Made by a program: the position numbers and the translations under genes. Positions 15,373 through 25,159 of a stretch of 32,358 bases of DNA are shown here, in pieces. Position 1 is the first letter of the stretch; each line of letters starts with the position of its first letter. The stretch lies in contig NZ_JAABQC010000021.1 in the NCBI RefSeq assembly GCF_011391645.1, positions 1-32,358 of the forward strand. Reading direction: 5' to 3'. The notes beneath the pieces were generated by a model that did no database searches, was not told the DNA's origin, and saw only the letters and a list, made by a program, of their open reading frames with translations. This DNA comes from Rhodoferax sp. (GTDB taxonomy: Bacteria; Pseudomonadota; Gammaproteobacteria; Burkholderiales; Burkholderiaceae_C).

Positions 15373-17153
15373 CGCTGGGCACGCCCATGACGACGCCTGG
15401 CCGCAAAACCGAAGGCCCGCTGGACTGGCGCAGCCTGGTGTTGTGGCTGCAGGCCGATGGCCTCATCACGACGCAGGAAGCCCAGCGCATCCAGTCGCGC
15501 TGCGCCCAGGCCGAGAGCGTGCAGCACCCGCTGCTGCGGCTGACCAGCGTCGGCGTGCACCGCGCCAGCGACGACAAGGCCATGGGCATGGAGGCGCTGG
15601 TGCAATGGCTGGCGCCGCGTGCCGGACTGGCCTACTTGCGCATCGATCCGCTCAAGGTCGATGTGGCCAAGGTGGCTGACACCATGAGCCCGGCCTATGC
15701 CGAGCGCCACAGGATTTTGCCAGTGCAGGTCACGGCCCAGGAGGTGGTGGTGGCCACCGCCGAGCCTTTTTTGACCGACTGGGTGGCCGAGGTGGAGCGC
15801 CAGGCGCGGCGCAGCGTGCGCCGGGTGCTGGCCAATCCGCAGGACATTTCCCGCTACACCGCCGAGTTTTTTGCGCTGGCCAAGTCGGTGCGTGCCGCCA
15901 GCAAGGCCGGCAGCAACGTCGGTTCCAGTTTTGAGCAACTGGTGGAGTTGGGCAAGAGCAACAAGCAACTCGACGCCAACGACCAGAGCGTGGTGCGGGT
16001 GGTTGACTGGTTGTGGCAATATGCGTTTGACCAGCGCGCCAGCGACATCCACCTGGAGCCGCGCCGTGAGCAGGGCGTGATCCGGTTTCGCATTGACGGC
16101 GTGCTGCATCCGGTGTACCAGATGCCGATGGGCGTGCTGGGCGCCATGACGGCGCGCATCAAGCTGCTCGGGCGCATGGACGTGGTTGAAAAGCGCCGGC
16201 CGCAGGACGGCCGCATCAAGACGCGCAATCCCGGCGGCGACGAGATTGAAATGCGCATCTCGACCCTGCCCACGGCTTTTGGCGAGAAGATGGTGATGCG
16301 CATTTTTGACCCCGACACCACCGTGAAAGACCTTGATGCGCTGGGTTTTTCAAGCCACGACGCGCAGCGCTGGGAGGCGCTGGTGAAGCGCCCGAACGGC
16401 ATCATCCTGGTGACCGGCCCCACGGGTTCGGGTAAAACCACCACGCTCTATTCCACCCTGAAGCGCGTTGCCACCGAGGAAGTGAATGTGAGCACGGTGG
16501 AGGACCCGATCGAGATGATCGAGCCGTCGTTCAACCAGACCCAGGTGCAACCGCTGCTCGACTTTGGCTTTCCCGAAGGACTGCGCGCCCTGATGCGCCA
16601 GGACCCCGACATCATCATGGTCGGTGAAATTCGCGACCAGGCAACCGCTGAGATGGCGGTGCAGGCGGCGCTCACCGGACACCTGGTATTTTCAACCCTG
16701 CACACCAATGACGCACCCAGCGCGGTGACGCGGCTGATGGAACTGGGTGTTCCCGCCTATCTGGTCAATGCCACGCTGCTGGGCGTGCTGGCGCAGCGCC
16801 TGGTGCGCACGCTGTGCACACACTGCAAGGTGCCCGACCCGGCGGCCACCCTTGATGCGCTGACCGAGGTGGTGAAGCCCTGGCAACTCAGCGGGGCTTA
16901 CCAGCCGTTCAAGGCGGTGGGTTGTGTCGACTGCCGCATGACCGGATTCATGGGCCGCATGGGCCTGTACGAATTGCTGGTGGTGAGTGAAGCCTTCAAG
17001 GAAAAGATCACCCGCGAGCCCAACGCCGATGCGCTCAAGCGCCAGGCCGTTGCCGACGGCATGCGCCCGCTCAGGCTGGCTGGTGCCCTGCGCGTGGCCG
17101 AGGGCCTGACGGTGCTGGAAGAGGTGCTGGCATCAACCCCGGCGCTCACTTGA
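15369..17153 (+). CDS. GspE/PulE/PilB-type secretion or pilus ATPase
   Basis: This 594-aa cytoplasmic hexameric ATPase belongs to the type II secretion/type IV pilus family. It has an N-terminal GspE-N (MshEN) domain, then an Asp-box region, Walker A GPTGSGKTTT (about residue 353), Walker B DPDIIMVGEIRD (about 411) and LVFSTLHTNDAP. The zinc-binding tetracysteine is CTHC (about 480) with CVDC (about 517). All catalytic motifs are present. No other secretion or pilus gene lies nearby, so it is an orphan ATPase that would serve a system encoded elsewhere. The start codon overlaps the preceding stop. Confidence 0.92.
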   Translation: MTLGTPMTTPGRKTEGPLDWRSLVLWLQADGLITTQEAQRIQSRCAQAESVQHPLLRLTSVGVHRASDDKAMGMEALVQWLAPRAGLAYLRIDPLKVDVAKVADTMSPAYAERHRILPVQVTAQEVVVATAEPFLTDWVAEVERQARRSVRRVLANPQDISRYTAEFFALAKSVRAASKAGSNVGSSFEQLVELGKSNKQLDANDQSVVRVVDWLWQYAFDQRASDIHLEPRREQGVIRFRIDGVLHPVYQMPMGVLGAMTARIKLLGRMDVVEKRRPQDGRIKTRNPGGDEIEMRISTLPTAFGEKMVMRIFDPDTTVKDLDALGFSSHDAQRWEALVKRPNGIILVTGPTGSGKTTTLYSTLKRVATEEVNVSTVEDPIEMIEPSFNQTQVQPLLDFGFPEGLRALMRQDPDIIMVGEIRDQATAEMAVQAALTGHLVFSTLHTNDAPSAVTRLMELGVPAYLVNATLLGVLAQRLVRTLCTHCKVPDPAATLDALTEVVKPWQLSGAYQPFKAVGCVDCRMTGFMGRMGLYELLVVSEAFKEKITREPNADALKRQAVADGMRPLRLAGALRVAEGLTVLEEVLASTPALT

Positions 17154-17224
17154 GTGGCGGTGCCTTCATGCTGGCCGGGTTTCAAGCGCACCTGTGAGGT
17201 GACTTTTGTGGAAGTTCCGCCCTG

Positions 17225-18136
17225 ATGCATCAAGTTCATTTGCCGTCCAAGGAACTGGCCACCGGCCTGGTGCTGGCCACGCTGGGCGCGATTGCCTTCA
17301 GCGGCAAGGCCATCATTGTCAAGCTGGCCTACCGCCACGGTGTCGATGCGGTCACCCTCATCATGTACCGCATGCTGTTTGCGCTGCCCATTTTTGCCGT
17401 CATGGCCTGGTGGGCCAGTCGCGATAAGCCGCCGCTCACCCGGCGCGACTGGTGGGGCGTGCTGGGGTTGGGGTTTACCGGCTACTACCTGGCCAGTTTT
17501 CTGGATTTTGCCGGCCTCGCGTACATCAGTGCCTCGCTGGAGCGGCTCATCCTGTACCTCAATCCGACGCTGGTGTTGCTGCTGGGGCTGGTGCTGTACA
17601 AACGCCACATCAGCCGCCGCCAGGCGCTGGGCATGGCCATCAGCTATTGCGGTGTGATCCTGGTGTTTGGCCATGAGATCAATTTTGCCGGCACGGATGC
17701 CGCCCTGGGAGCGCTGCTGGTGTTTGGCAGCGCTGTGAGTTACGCCATCTACCTCAGTTTTAGCGGCGAACTGGTGCAGCGGCTGGGTTCGCTGCGGCTG
17801 GTTGGCCTGGCCACCACGGTGGCCTGCGTGCTGTGCATCGGCCAGTTTGTGCTGCTGCGGCCGATGACTGCCGCTCTGGTGGCGCCCGAGGTGATCTGGC
17901 TGTCAGTGCTGAACGCCACCCTGTGCACGGCCGCGCCGGTATTGATGGTGATGATGGCCATTGAGCGCATTGGCGCCGGCCTGGCGGCGCAAACCGGCAT
18001 GGTCGGCCCCATGTCGACCATTTTGATGGGCGTGCTGCTGCTGGGCGAGCCTTTCACCGCGTGGGTGGCAGCCGGCACAGCGCTGGTGGTGGCCGGCATT
18101 TTTGTCTTTTCCAGCCGCGCGCGACGGTCGGCGTAG
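17225..18136 (+). CDS. DMT (EamA) family transporter
   Basis: This 303-aa inner-membrane protein has two EamA repeats and about ten helices. Repeat one contains LATLGAIAFSGKAIIVKLAY and the YRMLFALPIF segment; LERLILYLNPTLVLLLGLVL follows. Repeat two includes TLCTAAPVLMVMMAIERIGA and the SRARR C-terminus on the cytoplasmic side. It is a probable metabolite exporter of unknown substrate. It is not closely similar to the EamA protein at 4747-5631. It starts 71 bp after gspE and ends 28 bp before the SDR gene. Confidence 0.88.
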   Translation: MHQVHLPSKELATGLVLATLGAIAFSGKAIIVKLAYRHGVDAVTLIMYRMLFALPIFAVMAWWASRDKPPLTRRDWWGVLGLGFTGYYLASFLDFAGLAYISASLERLILYLNPTLVLLLGLVLYKRHISRRQALGMAISYCGVILVFGHEINFAGTDAALGALLVFGSAVSYAIYLSFSGELVQRLGSLRLVGLATTVACVLCIGQFVLLRPMTAALVAPEVIWLSVLNATLCTAAPVLMVMMAIERIGAGLAAQTGMVGPMSTILMGVLLLGEPFTAWVAAGTALVVAGIFVFSSRARRSA

Positions 18137-18164
18137 TTGGCATTATTTTCACAAGGAGACGGTG

Positions 18165-18959
18165 ATGGAGTTGGGAATTTCGGGCAAATGGGCGTTGGTC
18201 TGCGGGGCCAGCAAAGGGCTGGGGCTGGGCTGCGCCAAAGCGCTGGTGCAGGAGGGCGTCAATGTGCTGATGGTGGCGCGCGGGGCCGAGGCCTTGCAAG
18301 CCGCTGCGGCGCAGTTGACTGACAGCTTCGCCAGCCAAAACGGGGCCATCGTGCAATGGGTTGCAACCGACATCACCACCGAGGCCGGCCGCGCCGCAGT
18401 GCTGGCGCAGCGCGCCGACTATGACATCGTGGTGACCAACGCCGGTGGCCCGCCCACCGGCGACTTTCGCAACTTCGAGCGCGACGACTGGATTCGCGCG
18501 CTGGATGCCAACATGCTCACGCCCATCGCGCTGATCAAGGCCACGGTGGACGGCATGGCCGCGCGCGGGTTCGGGCGCATCGTCAACATCACCTCCGGCG
18601 CGGTCAAGGCACCGATCGATGTGCTGGGCCTGTCGAATGGTGCGCGAAGTGGCTTGACGGGTTTTGTGGCCGGCCTGGCGCGCAGCGGTTTGGCCGCCCG
18701 GGGCGTGACCATCAACAACCTGCTGCCCGGTGCCTTTGACACCGAGCGCCTGCAGTCCATCTTTCAGGGTGCCGCCACCAAGACGGCGCAGCCGCTTGAG
18801 GCGGTGGCAGCCGCCCGGCGCAACACCATTCCGGCCAAACGCTTTGGCTCGCCCGACGAGTTTGGCGCCATCTGCGCCTTTTTGTGCAGCCAGCAGGCCG
18901 GCTACATGACCGGGCAAAATGTGCTGGCCGATGGTGGTGCTTATCCGGGGACTTTTTAG
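18165..18959 (+). CDS. SDR family protein without the canonical catalytic Tyr and Lys
   Basis: This 264-aa Rossmann-fold protein has AAGGAGAC upstream of its ATG. The cofactor motif is CGASKGLGLG (residues 13-22) and VTNAGGPP stands for NNAG. The active-site serine is kept (S144 in NITSGAVKAP). At the YxxxK spacing the sequence reads SNGAR, so Tyr is replaced by S157 and Lys by R161. It resembles the 3-oxoacyl-ACP-reductase-like SDR subgroup known to lack the usual tetrad. The C-terminal FLCSQQAGYMTGQNVLADGG is standard for SDRs. It may bind NAD(P) without classical reductase activity. Confidence 0.87.
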   Translation: MELGISGKWALVCGASKGLGLGCAKALVQEGVNVLMVARGAEALQAAAAQLTDSFASQNGAIVQWVATDITTEAGRAAVLAQRADYDIVVTNAGGPPTGDFRNFERDDWIRALDANMLTPIALIKATVDGMAARGFGRIVNITSGAVKAPIDVLGLSNGARSGLTGFVAGLARSGLAARGVTINNLLPGAFDTERLQSIFQGAATKTAQPLEAVAAARRNTIPAKRFGSPDEFGAICAFLCSQQAGYMTGQNVLADGGAYPGTF

Positions 18960-19005
18960 CCTCTGAGGCAAGATTGCCCAAAGCCCCTCTGGGTTGCCTT
19001 GCTGC

Positions 19006-19689
19006 TCAGGCTGGTCCGGGCGGTGCCATTCCCAACTCGGTGCAAAGCTGGTGCACGATGGTCTTGAGCTGGGCCACTTCCGCTTCAAGCTGCTCGATGC
19101 GCGCCAGGTTGCCGGACGAGCCGTCGGCACCACGGCCGCCGGCGGCGTGGGCGAATTGCGTCTCATCCACCGGGCCGCACAGCAAATGGGCCCAGCGTTG
19201 CTCGCGGGCACCGGGCGCGCGCGCCAGTTTGATCACCAGCGGGCCGCCTTTTTCTGCCGAGCGGTCCTGCAATTCTTCCAGAAAACCCTCCACCGAGGAA
19301 ATGTCGGCAAACCTGTACCAGCGCTCGGTGTTCAGGCGCAACTCAGCCGCAGTTTGCGGTCCGCGCAGCATCAGCAGGCCCAGCAACACTGCCGACTGCT
19401 CGGGCACCTGCAGGCCGCGCTGAAAGTTGTGCTCGTAGCGTGTGACGCGCCCGGAAGTGTTGGCGCGCACCAGATTCTGGGCGAGCAGGCTGTCAAGCGC
19501 GCTGGCCACATGGGACTCGCCGAGGTCCATCACCGGATCGCGGCTGCTTTTTTGGTTGCAGCCCAGCATCAGGGAATTGAGCGAGAGCGGGTAGCTGTCG
19601 GGCACGGTGCGTGCCTTTTCCATCAGGGTGCCAAGCACACGGGCCTCAACGGGCGAGAGGGTCAGGGAAGTAGCAGGGGTCAAAGTCAT
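19006..19689 (-). CDS. yceH: YceH family (DUF480) protein
   Basis: This 227-aa protein has two winged-helix repeats. Repeat one contains [20 protein letters not shown], then [20 protein letters not shown]. Repeat two contains [20 protein letters not shown]. The C-terminus has a coiled-coil-like [18 protein letters not shown]. The family is conserved in proteobacteria with unknown function and is possibly DNA-binding. It is divergent from purN with 13 bp between start codons, and converges on the SDR gene across 46 bp holding an imperfect inverted repeat. Confidence 0.92.
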   Translation of the reverse strand: MTLTPATSLTLSPVEARVLGTLMEKARTVPDSYPLSLNSLMLGCNQKSSRDPVMDLGESHVASALDSLLAQNLVRANTSGRVTRYEHNFQRGLQVPEQSAVLLGLLMLRGPQTAAELRLNTERWYRFADISSVEGFLEELQDRSAEKGGPLVIKLARAPGAREQRWAHLLCGPVDETQFAHAAGGRGADGSSGNLARIEQLEAEVAQLKTIVHQLCTELGMAPPGPA

Positions 19690-19702
19690 AATTCAGCCAA
19701 GT

Positions 19703-20296
19703 ATGAAAAACATCGTCATTTTGATCTCGGGCACCGGCTCCAACATGGCCGCCATCGTAAAAACCGCACAGCGCGAGAAATGGGCTGTCAATTGCGGTGC
19801 CCGCGTGGCCGCCGTCATCAGCAACAAGGCCGAGGCCAGGGGGCTGAAATTTGCCAGCGACCACGGCATTGTCACCGAGGTGCTTGACCACAAGGCCTAT
19901 CCGAGCCGTGAGGCGTTTGACGCGGCGCTGGCGCAGGTGATTGACCGTTATGACAGCCCGAGCCAGCCGGTGCTGGTGGTGCTGGCAGGCTTTATGCGCA
20001 TCCTGACGCCGGGGTTTGTCAGCCGCTACGCCGGCCGTTTGGTGAATATTCACCCCTCGCTGCTTCCCGCCTTTGCCGGTTTGCACACTCACCAGCGTGC
20101 CATGGATGCCGGTTGCCAGGTCACCGGGGCCACCGTGCACCTGGTGACCGCAGAACTGGACCACGGCCCGATCCTGGCGCAGGCGGTGGTGCCGGTGTTG
20201 CCGGGTGACACCGCTGACACCCTGGGCGCGCGGGTGCTTGCGCAGGAGCACTTGATCTATCCGCAGGCGATTGCCAAATTACTGCAAAGAATGTAA
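19703..20296 (+). CDS. purN: Phosphoribosylglycinamide formyltransferase (GAR transformylase)
   Basis: This 197-aa enzyme transfers a formyl group from 10-formyl-THF to GAR in purine synthesis. The N-terminus ILISGTGSNMAAIV binds the phosphate. The folate and catalytic segment is LAGFMRILTP, then VNIHPSLLPAFAGLHTHQRA with catalytic Asn and His, and the catalytic Asp is in TAELDHGPIL. The start MKNIVILISG is chosen by family alignment. It is divergent from yceH with 13 bp between start codons and converges on the MacB permease gene 26 bp away. Confidence 0.96.
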   Translation: MKNIVILISGTGSNMAAIVKTAQREKWAVNCGARVAAVISNKAEARGLKFASDHGIVTEVLDHKAYPSREAFDAALAQVIDRYDSPSQPVLVVLAGFMRILTPGFVSRYAGRLVNIHPSLLPAFAGLHTHQRAMDAGCQVTGATVHLVTAELDHGPILAQAVVPVLPGDTADTLGARVLAQEHLIYPQAIAKLLQRM

Positions 20297-20301
20297 TTCC
20301 T

Positions 20302-20316
20302 CTTTCAGTTTGAAAG
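20302..20316. terminator. Small hairpin between convergent purN and macB permease
   Basis: CTTTCA and TGAAAG form a perfect 6-bp stem with a GTT loop in the 26-bp gap between the two stop codons. There is no T-tract on either side, so it would be a weak or factor-dependent bidirectional terminator at best. Confidence 0.35.
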
Positions 20317-20322
20317 CGGTCG

Positions 20323-21528
20323 CTATTCGTGCCGCAGCGCCTCGATCGGGTCCAGCCTGGCGGCCCGGCGCGCCGGGAAGTAGCCAAACAGCACGCCAAT
20401 GCCGGCAGAAAATACAAAGGCCAGTGCGTTGATGCCGGGGTTGAACACAAACGGCACTTCCATGAACCCGGACAAACCAATTGAGGCACCCGTGGCCAGC
20501 ACAATGCCGATCACGCCACCCAGCGCCGAGAGCACCACGGCCTCGATCAAAAATTGCATGAGCACCTCGCGCTCCAGCGCGCCAATGGCCAGGCGCAGGC
20601 CGATCTCGCGGGTGCGCTCGGTCACGCTCACCAGCATGATGTTCATGATACCGATGCCGCCCACCAGCAAGCTCACGGCCGCCACCGCGCCCAGCAGCAT
20701 GGTCATGACCCGGGTGGTGCTGGAAAAGGCTTCGCCGAGTTGTTTGGTGTCAAGCACGTTGAAGTTGTCCTCGTCACCCTCTGCCAGCTTGCGCCGCTCG
20801 CGCAGCAACTCGGTGATGGCCGCCTTGACGCGCTCGGGGTCGGCGCCTTCCTGCATTGACACCATCAGGGTGTTGACGCGGGTGTTGCCGGTGATGCGCC
20901 GCTGCAGCGTGTTGAGCGGCATAAAGACCAGGTCGTCCTGGTCGTTGCCAAAGGCGCCCTGGCCTTTGGAGCCAAGCACGCCAATCACTTCGCAGCTGAT
21001 TTGCTTGACCCGAATTGACGCACCGACGGCGATCTGGCTGCCGAACAGCTCGCGGCGCACGGTTTCGCCAATCAGGCACACGGCCGATCCGGCCACTTGT
21101 TCTTCAAGGGTGAAGAGGCGGCCATCGGCCAGTTTCCAGTTGCCGGTGACCATCCAGTCCTGGGTGCTGCCGATGACGCTGCTGCTCCAGTTGCGGCCAT
21201 CGAGCACCAGCGTGACCCCGCTGCGCGCCTCGGGTGCCACGGCCAGCAGGCTGCTCACCTGCGTGCCCAGCGCCAGCGCATCGGTGGCCCTGAACGCCGG
21301 CGCGCCACCGCCGCCCCCGCCCATCATGCGCTGGCCCGGGCGCACTTGCAGCAAGTTGGTGCCCAGGCCGGAGATCTGGTTTTGAATGGCCAAAGTGGCG
21401 CCGTTGCCCACGGTGACCATGGTGATGACGGCGCTCACGCCGATCACGATGCCCAGAATGGTCAGAAACGAACGCAGCAAATTGCGCCGGATCGAGCGCA
21501 TGGCCAATAGCAGGGTGCTGAGCCACAT
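20323..21528 (-). CDS. macB: MacB-type ABC transporter permease (split MacB, permease half)
   Basis: This 401-aa protein starts at MWLSTLLLAMRSIRRNLLRS. The first helix is FLTILGIVIGVSAVITMVTV. A periplasmic MacB_PCD domain follows, then three helices: VAAVSLLVGGIGIMNIMLVS, an SALGGVIGIVLATG segment, and AFVFSAGIGVLFGYFPARRA. It ends LDPIEALRHE. It corresponds to the C-terminal part of E. coli MacB, whose ATPase is fused in one chain; here the ATPase is the separate upstream gene, 1 bp away. It would work with MacA and the outer membrane factor to expel macrolides, lipopeptides or other substrates from the periplasm. It is the last gene of the operon. Confidence 0.9.
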   Translation of the reverse strand: MWLSTLLLAMRSIRRNLLRSFLTILGIVIGVSAVITMVTVGNGATLAIQNQISGLGTNLLQVRPGQRMMGGGGGGAPAFRATDALALGTQVSSLLAVAPEARSGVTLVLDGRNWSSSVIGSTQDWMVTGNWKLADGRLFTLEEQVAGSAVCLIGETVRRELFGSQIAVGASIRVKQISCEVIGVLGSKGQGAFGNDQDDLVFMPLNTLQRRITGNTRVNTLMVSMQEGADPERVKAAITELLRERRKLAEGDEDNFNVLDTKQLGEAFSSTTRVMTMLLGAVAAVSLLVGGIGIMNIMLVSVTERTREIGLRLAIGALEREVLMQFLIEAVVLSALGGVIGIVLATGASIGLSGFMEVPFVFNPGINALAFVFSAGIGVLFGYFPARRAARLDPIEALRHE

Positions 21529-21529
21529 C

Positions 21530-22263
<734 letters not shown>

Positions 22264-22267
<4 letters not shown>

Positions 22268-23583
22268 GGTTTGGCTGCTGCCGGACCCGAACGCTGGTCG
22301 GTGATCACCGGCATGCCCTCAAGCAGGTCACCGCCGGTGATCTCGGTCATGCGGCCGTCGCTGATCCCTGGTGTGACGCTGACCGCCGCGGGTGCGCCGT
22401 CACGCAGCACCCAAACTTGCCTGGCGGTGCCGCCGGTGGCCTTTTTGCCGGCGCCGGTGCGCGGCATGCGCGGCATCACGCTGGCCATGATGTTGCTGCC
22501 GGATTTGGCTGCCGTGTCATTGGTTTGCGGGGAAAAGCGCAGCGCGGTGTTGGGCACCAGCAGCACGTTTTTACGCTCAACGGCGGTGATGGTGGCGGTG
22601 GCGGTCATGCCGGGGCGCAGGCTCAGGTCGTCGTTTTTGACATCAAGCTGGGTTTGGTAAGTGACCACGTTGTCGGTGATGGTGGAGCCAAAGGCCACGC
22701 GCGTGATCGCTGCCGGAAAGCGCCGGCTGGGAAAGGCGCTGACGGTAAAAGTGGCGGGCTGGCCGATCTTGACGCGGCCCACATCGGCCTCATCCACGTT
22801 GACCTGCAGACGCATCTGGCTCAGGTCTTCGGCCACGGTGAACAGCGTCACGGCTTGCAGCGAAGCCGCCACGGCGTTGCCGGGGTCGACCGAGCGCGTC
22901 AGCACCACACCATCGGTGGGGGAGCGGATGGAGGCTTTGGAGCGGTTGGTCTCGTCGGTGGCCAGCGTGGCCCGCGCTGAATCCACGTTGGCGCGCGCGC
23001 TGGCCTCGCCGGCGATGGCGCGATCATGCACCGCGCGGGCGCTATCAAGCTCGGTTTTAGACGGTACCTTGCCACCCGACAACCTTGCCACTTCTTCCAG
23101 GCGCGCCAGGCTGGCGCTGCTCTCCTTGACGGTGGCCGCCGCCTGGGCCAATTGCGCTTGGGCGCTGGCCAGCGCGGCGCGAGAGCGCAGAATCTGGTCG
23201 TTGAGTTTGGCGGTGTCAAGTTCCACCAGCACTTGGCCTTTTTTGACCTTGTCATTCACATCCACCAGCACGCGCAGCACGGTGCCCGACAGCTCGCTGC
23301 CAATGTTGACCGAGCGCGTGGGTTGCAGCGTGCCGTTGGCCGTGACCGTGAGCGTCAGGTCGCCCTTGCTGGCCGGCTCGGTGACATAGCTGGGCGCGGC
23401 ATTGCGCTCTTGACTTTGCTGCCAGTAGGCGTAACCGCCACCCGCGGCAATGAGCGCCGCCAATGTTGCCCACAGCGCGGGGCGGCGCCACCAGGCGGGT
23501 TTGGCGGGTGCCTGCAGCATGGCTTGCAAATCACTGGGGCCGGGGCTGGCAGTCTGGGGGGTCTTTGGCGAGGGGTCGGTCAT
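22264..23583 (-). CDS. macA: MacA-type periplasmic adaptor (efflux RND/ABC membrane fusion protein)
   Basis: This is a 439-aa protein if started at MTDPSPKTPQ; 23634 is an alternative. A Pro-rich cytoplasmic tail of about 30 residues precedes one membrane helix (about 36-54). The biotinyl-lipoyl part reads TANGTLQPTRSVNIGSELSG, then KGQVLVELDTAKL. A hairpin of Ala-rich coiled coils follows (about 125-215), then the barrel region with GMTATATITAVERKNVLLVP. It links MacB to the outer membrane factor. It lies 37 bp after the outer-membrane gene and overlaps the MacB ATPase gene. Confidence 0.91.
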
Positions 23584-23620
23584 AGGATGCTCAGGTGTGT
23601 TTGGTCTGAATAGGGTGTTG

Positions 23621-25018
23621 CTACCAGCCGCCACCCATGGCTTTGATCAGGCGCACATGGCCGCTGCTGAGATCGGTTTGCACGTTGGCCACGCTGACTT
23701 GTGTGACAAGGAGCGTGCGCTGGGTTTGCAGCACGGTCTGGTAATCAACCAGGCCACTGTTGTAACTGTTTTGCGCCAGCAGGGCGGCGTTGTTTGCCGA
23801 ACTGACGGCTTGTTGCAGATAGACCAGTCGTTCGCGGTCATGGCGCAAGGTGATCAGGGCGTCCTCCACTTCCTTGAGCGCCGTCAGCAGGGTGTTTTGA
23901 TAAGCCGCGCGCGACTGTTCCAGCCCCGCCTGCTGGACCCGCACCTGGGCTTTGGAGGCGCCGCCGTCCAGGATGGGCATGGCCACCGCGCCAAGGATCT
24001 GTGAGGCCACTGCTGCGCCGTTGCTGAAACCCGCCAGGGTGAGCGCGGTCATGCCCAGCGAACCGCCCAGTCTGAACTTGGGCAGGCGGGCTTTCTGGGC
24101 CTCATCGACAGAGGCCAATCCGGCGGTGATGCGTGCCTCGGCGGCCCGCACATCGGCGCGCTGACGCAGACTGTCTGCCGGGATCACGTTGGCCACCTGC
24201 GCGTCGATCTGCGGGATCGGCCCGGCCGCCTGCAGCTCGGCTTCGAGTTCGTTGGGATTCTGGCCGGTGAGCACAGCCAGGCTGTGGCGGGCCAGGGCCA
24301 GACTGTTTAGCAGCGCCGGAATTTGTGCCGCTGACTGTGCCTCGGCGGTTTTGGCCTGTTCCACTTCTAGCGAGGTCACCAGGCCGGCTTGAGCACGCCA
24401 CTGAGTGATTTGCAGGGTTTCCTGTTGGCTGCTCAGGCTGTTGCGGGCAATGTCGAGTTGTGCTTGCAGACTGCGCAGTTGAATGTAGGCCAGCGCGACT
24501 TCGGCGGTCATGCTCAATTGCATGTCGCGCAAATTGGCGATGGAGACCTGCAACTCGGCTTCGCTGTTGGCCACTGCGCTTCGGTTGGCGCCGAACACGT
24601 CAATTTCCCAGCTGGCGTCAAGGCCGCCCCTGAAAACGACGCTGGACGGCCCTTCGTCGGCGGTGTTGCGTTGCACCGAGCCTGACACCGCGAGGTTGAG
24701 CCTGTTGGCGGCCAGATTGACATCAAGAATGGCCCGCGCCTGCTGCAGCGCCGCCTTTGACGAGAGGATGTTGGGGTTGGCGAGCATGGCCCGGATGATC
24801 AGATCAGCCAGCAAGGGGTCGTGAAAGTCGTTCCACCAGGTGGCCTGGTTGAGCGCCGGGTTGTTGGTCGGATCGGGCGTTTCTTCGTATTGAAACAGGC
24901 TGGCGCAGCCGCCCAGCAGCAGGCCCAGCGCGACAATCATGGCCCAGGCCAGCGGTGTGTGCCTGGCTGGCCGGGTTGCGTTGAGCTGGGGTTTTTGGTG
25001 TGTTGGGCGCAAGAACAT
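23621..25018 (-). CDS. NodT-type outer membrane efflux lipoprotein (TolC-like)
   Basis: This is a 465-aa protein if started at MFLRPTHQKP; the frame reaches 25060. Lipobox LLGGC places the acylated Cys at residue 38, after a long hydrophobic AWAMIVALGLLL segment. The mature part has two OEP repeats: WWNDFHDPLLADLIIRAMLA with DVNLAANRLNLAVSG, and LRQRADVRAAEARITAG with YQNTLLTALKEVEDALI. It would form the trimeric exit channel for the MacA/MacB pump. It is the first gene of the four-gene operon and is divergent from the RNA methyltransferase gene. Confidence 0.91.
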   Translation of the reverse strand: MFLRPTHQKPQLNATRPARHTPLAWAMIVALGLLLGGCASLFQYEETPDPTNNPALNQATWWNDFHDPLLADLIIRAMLANPNILSSKAALQQARAILDVNLAANRLNLAVSGSVQRNTADEGPSSVVFRGGLDASWEIDVFGANRSAVANSEAELQVSIANLRDMQLSMTAEVALAYIQLRSLQAQLDIARNSLSSQQETLQITQWRAQAGLVTSLEVEQAKTAEAQSAAQIPALLNSLALARHSLAVLTGQNPNELEAELQAAGPIPQIDAQVANVIPADSLRQRADVRAAEARITAGLASVDEAQKARLPKFRLGGSLGMTALTLAGFSNGAAVASQILGAVAMPILDGGASKAQVRVQQAGLEQSRAAYQNTLLTALKEVEDALITLRHDRERLVYLQQAVSSANNAALLAQNSYNSGLVDYQTVLQTQRTLLVTQVSVANVQTDLSSGHVRLIKAMGGGW

Positions 25019-25159
25019 CTGGGGCTTATCTGGCTGTCTGTACAAATCAAACTGAATCATCGGGATCGAGCAGGGCAGGCCGATTGTGCAACCTCATTTT
25101 GCCAGCAGGGTGTCTGAGCGGTAAAGCTGTTTGAAGTTCCCGTGGGACAATCGGGCCCT

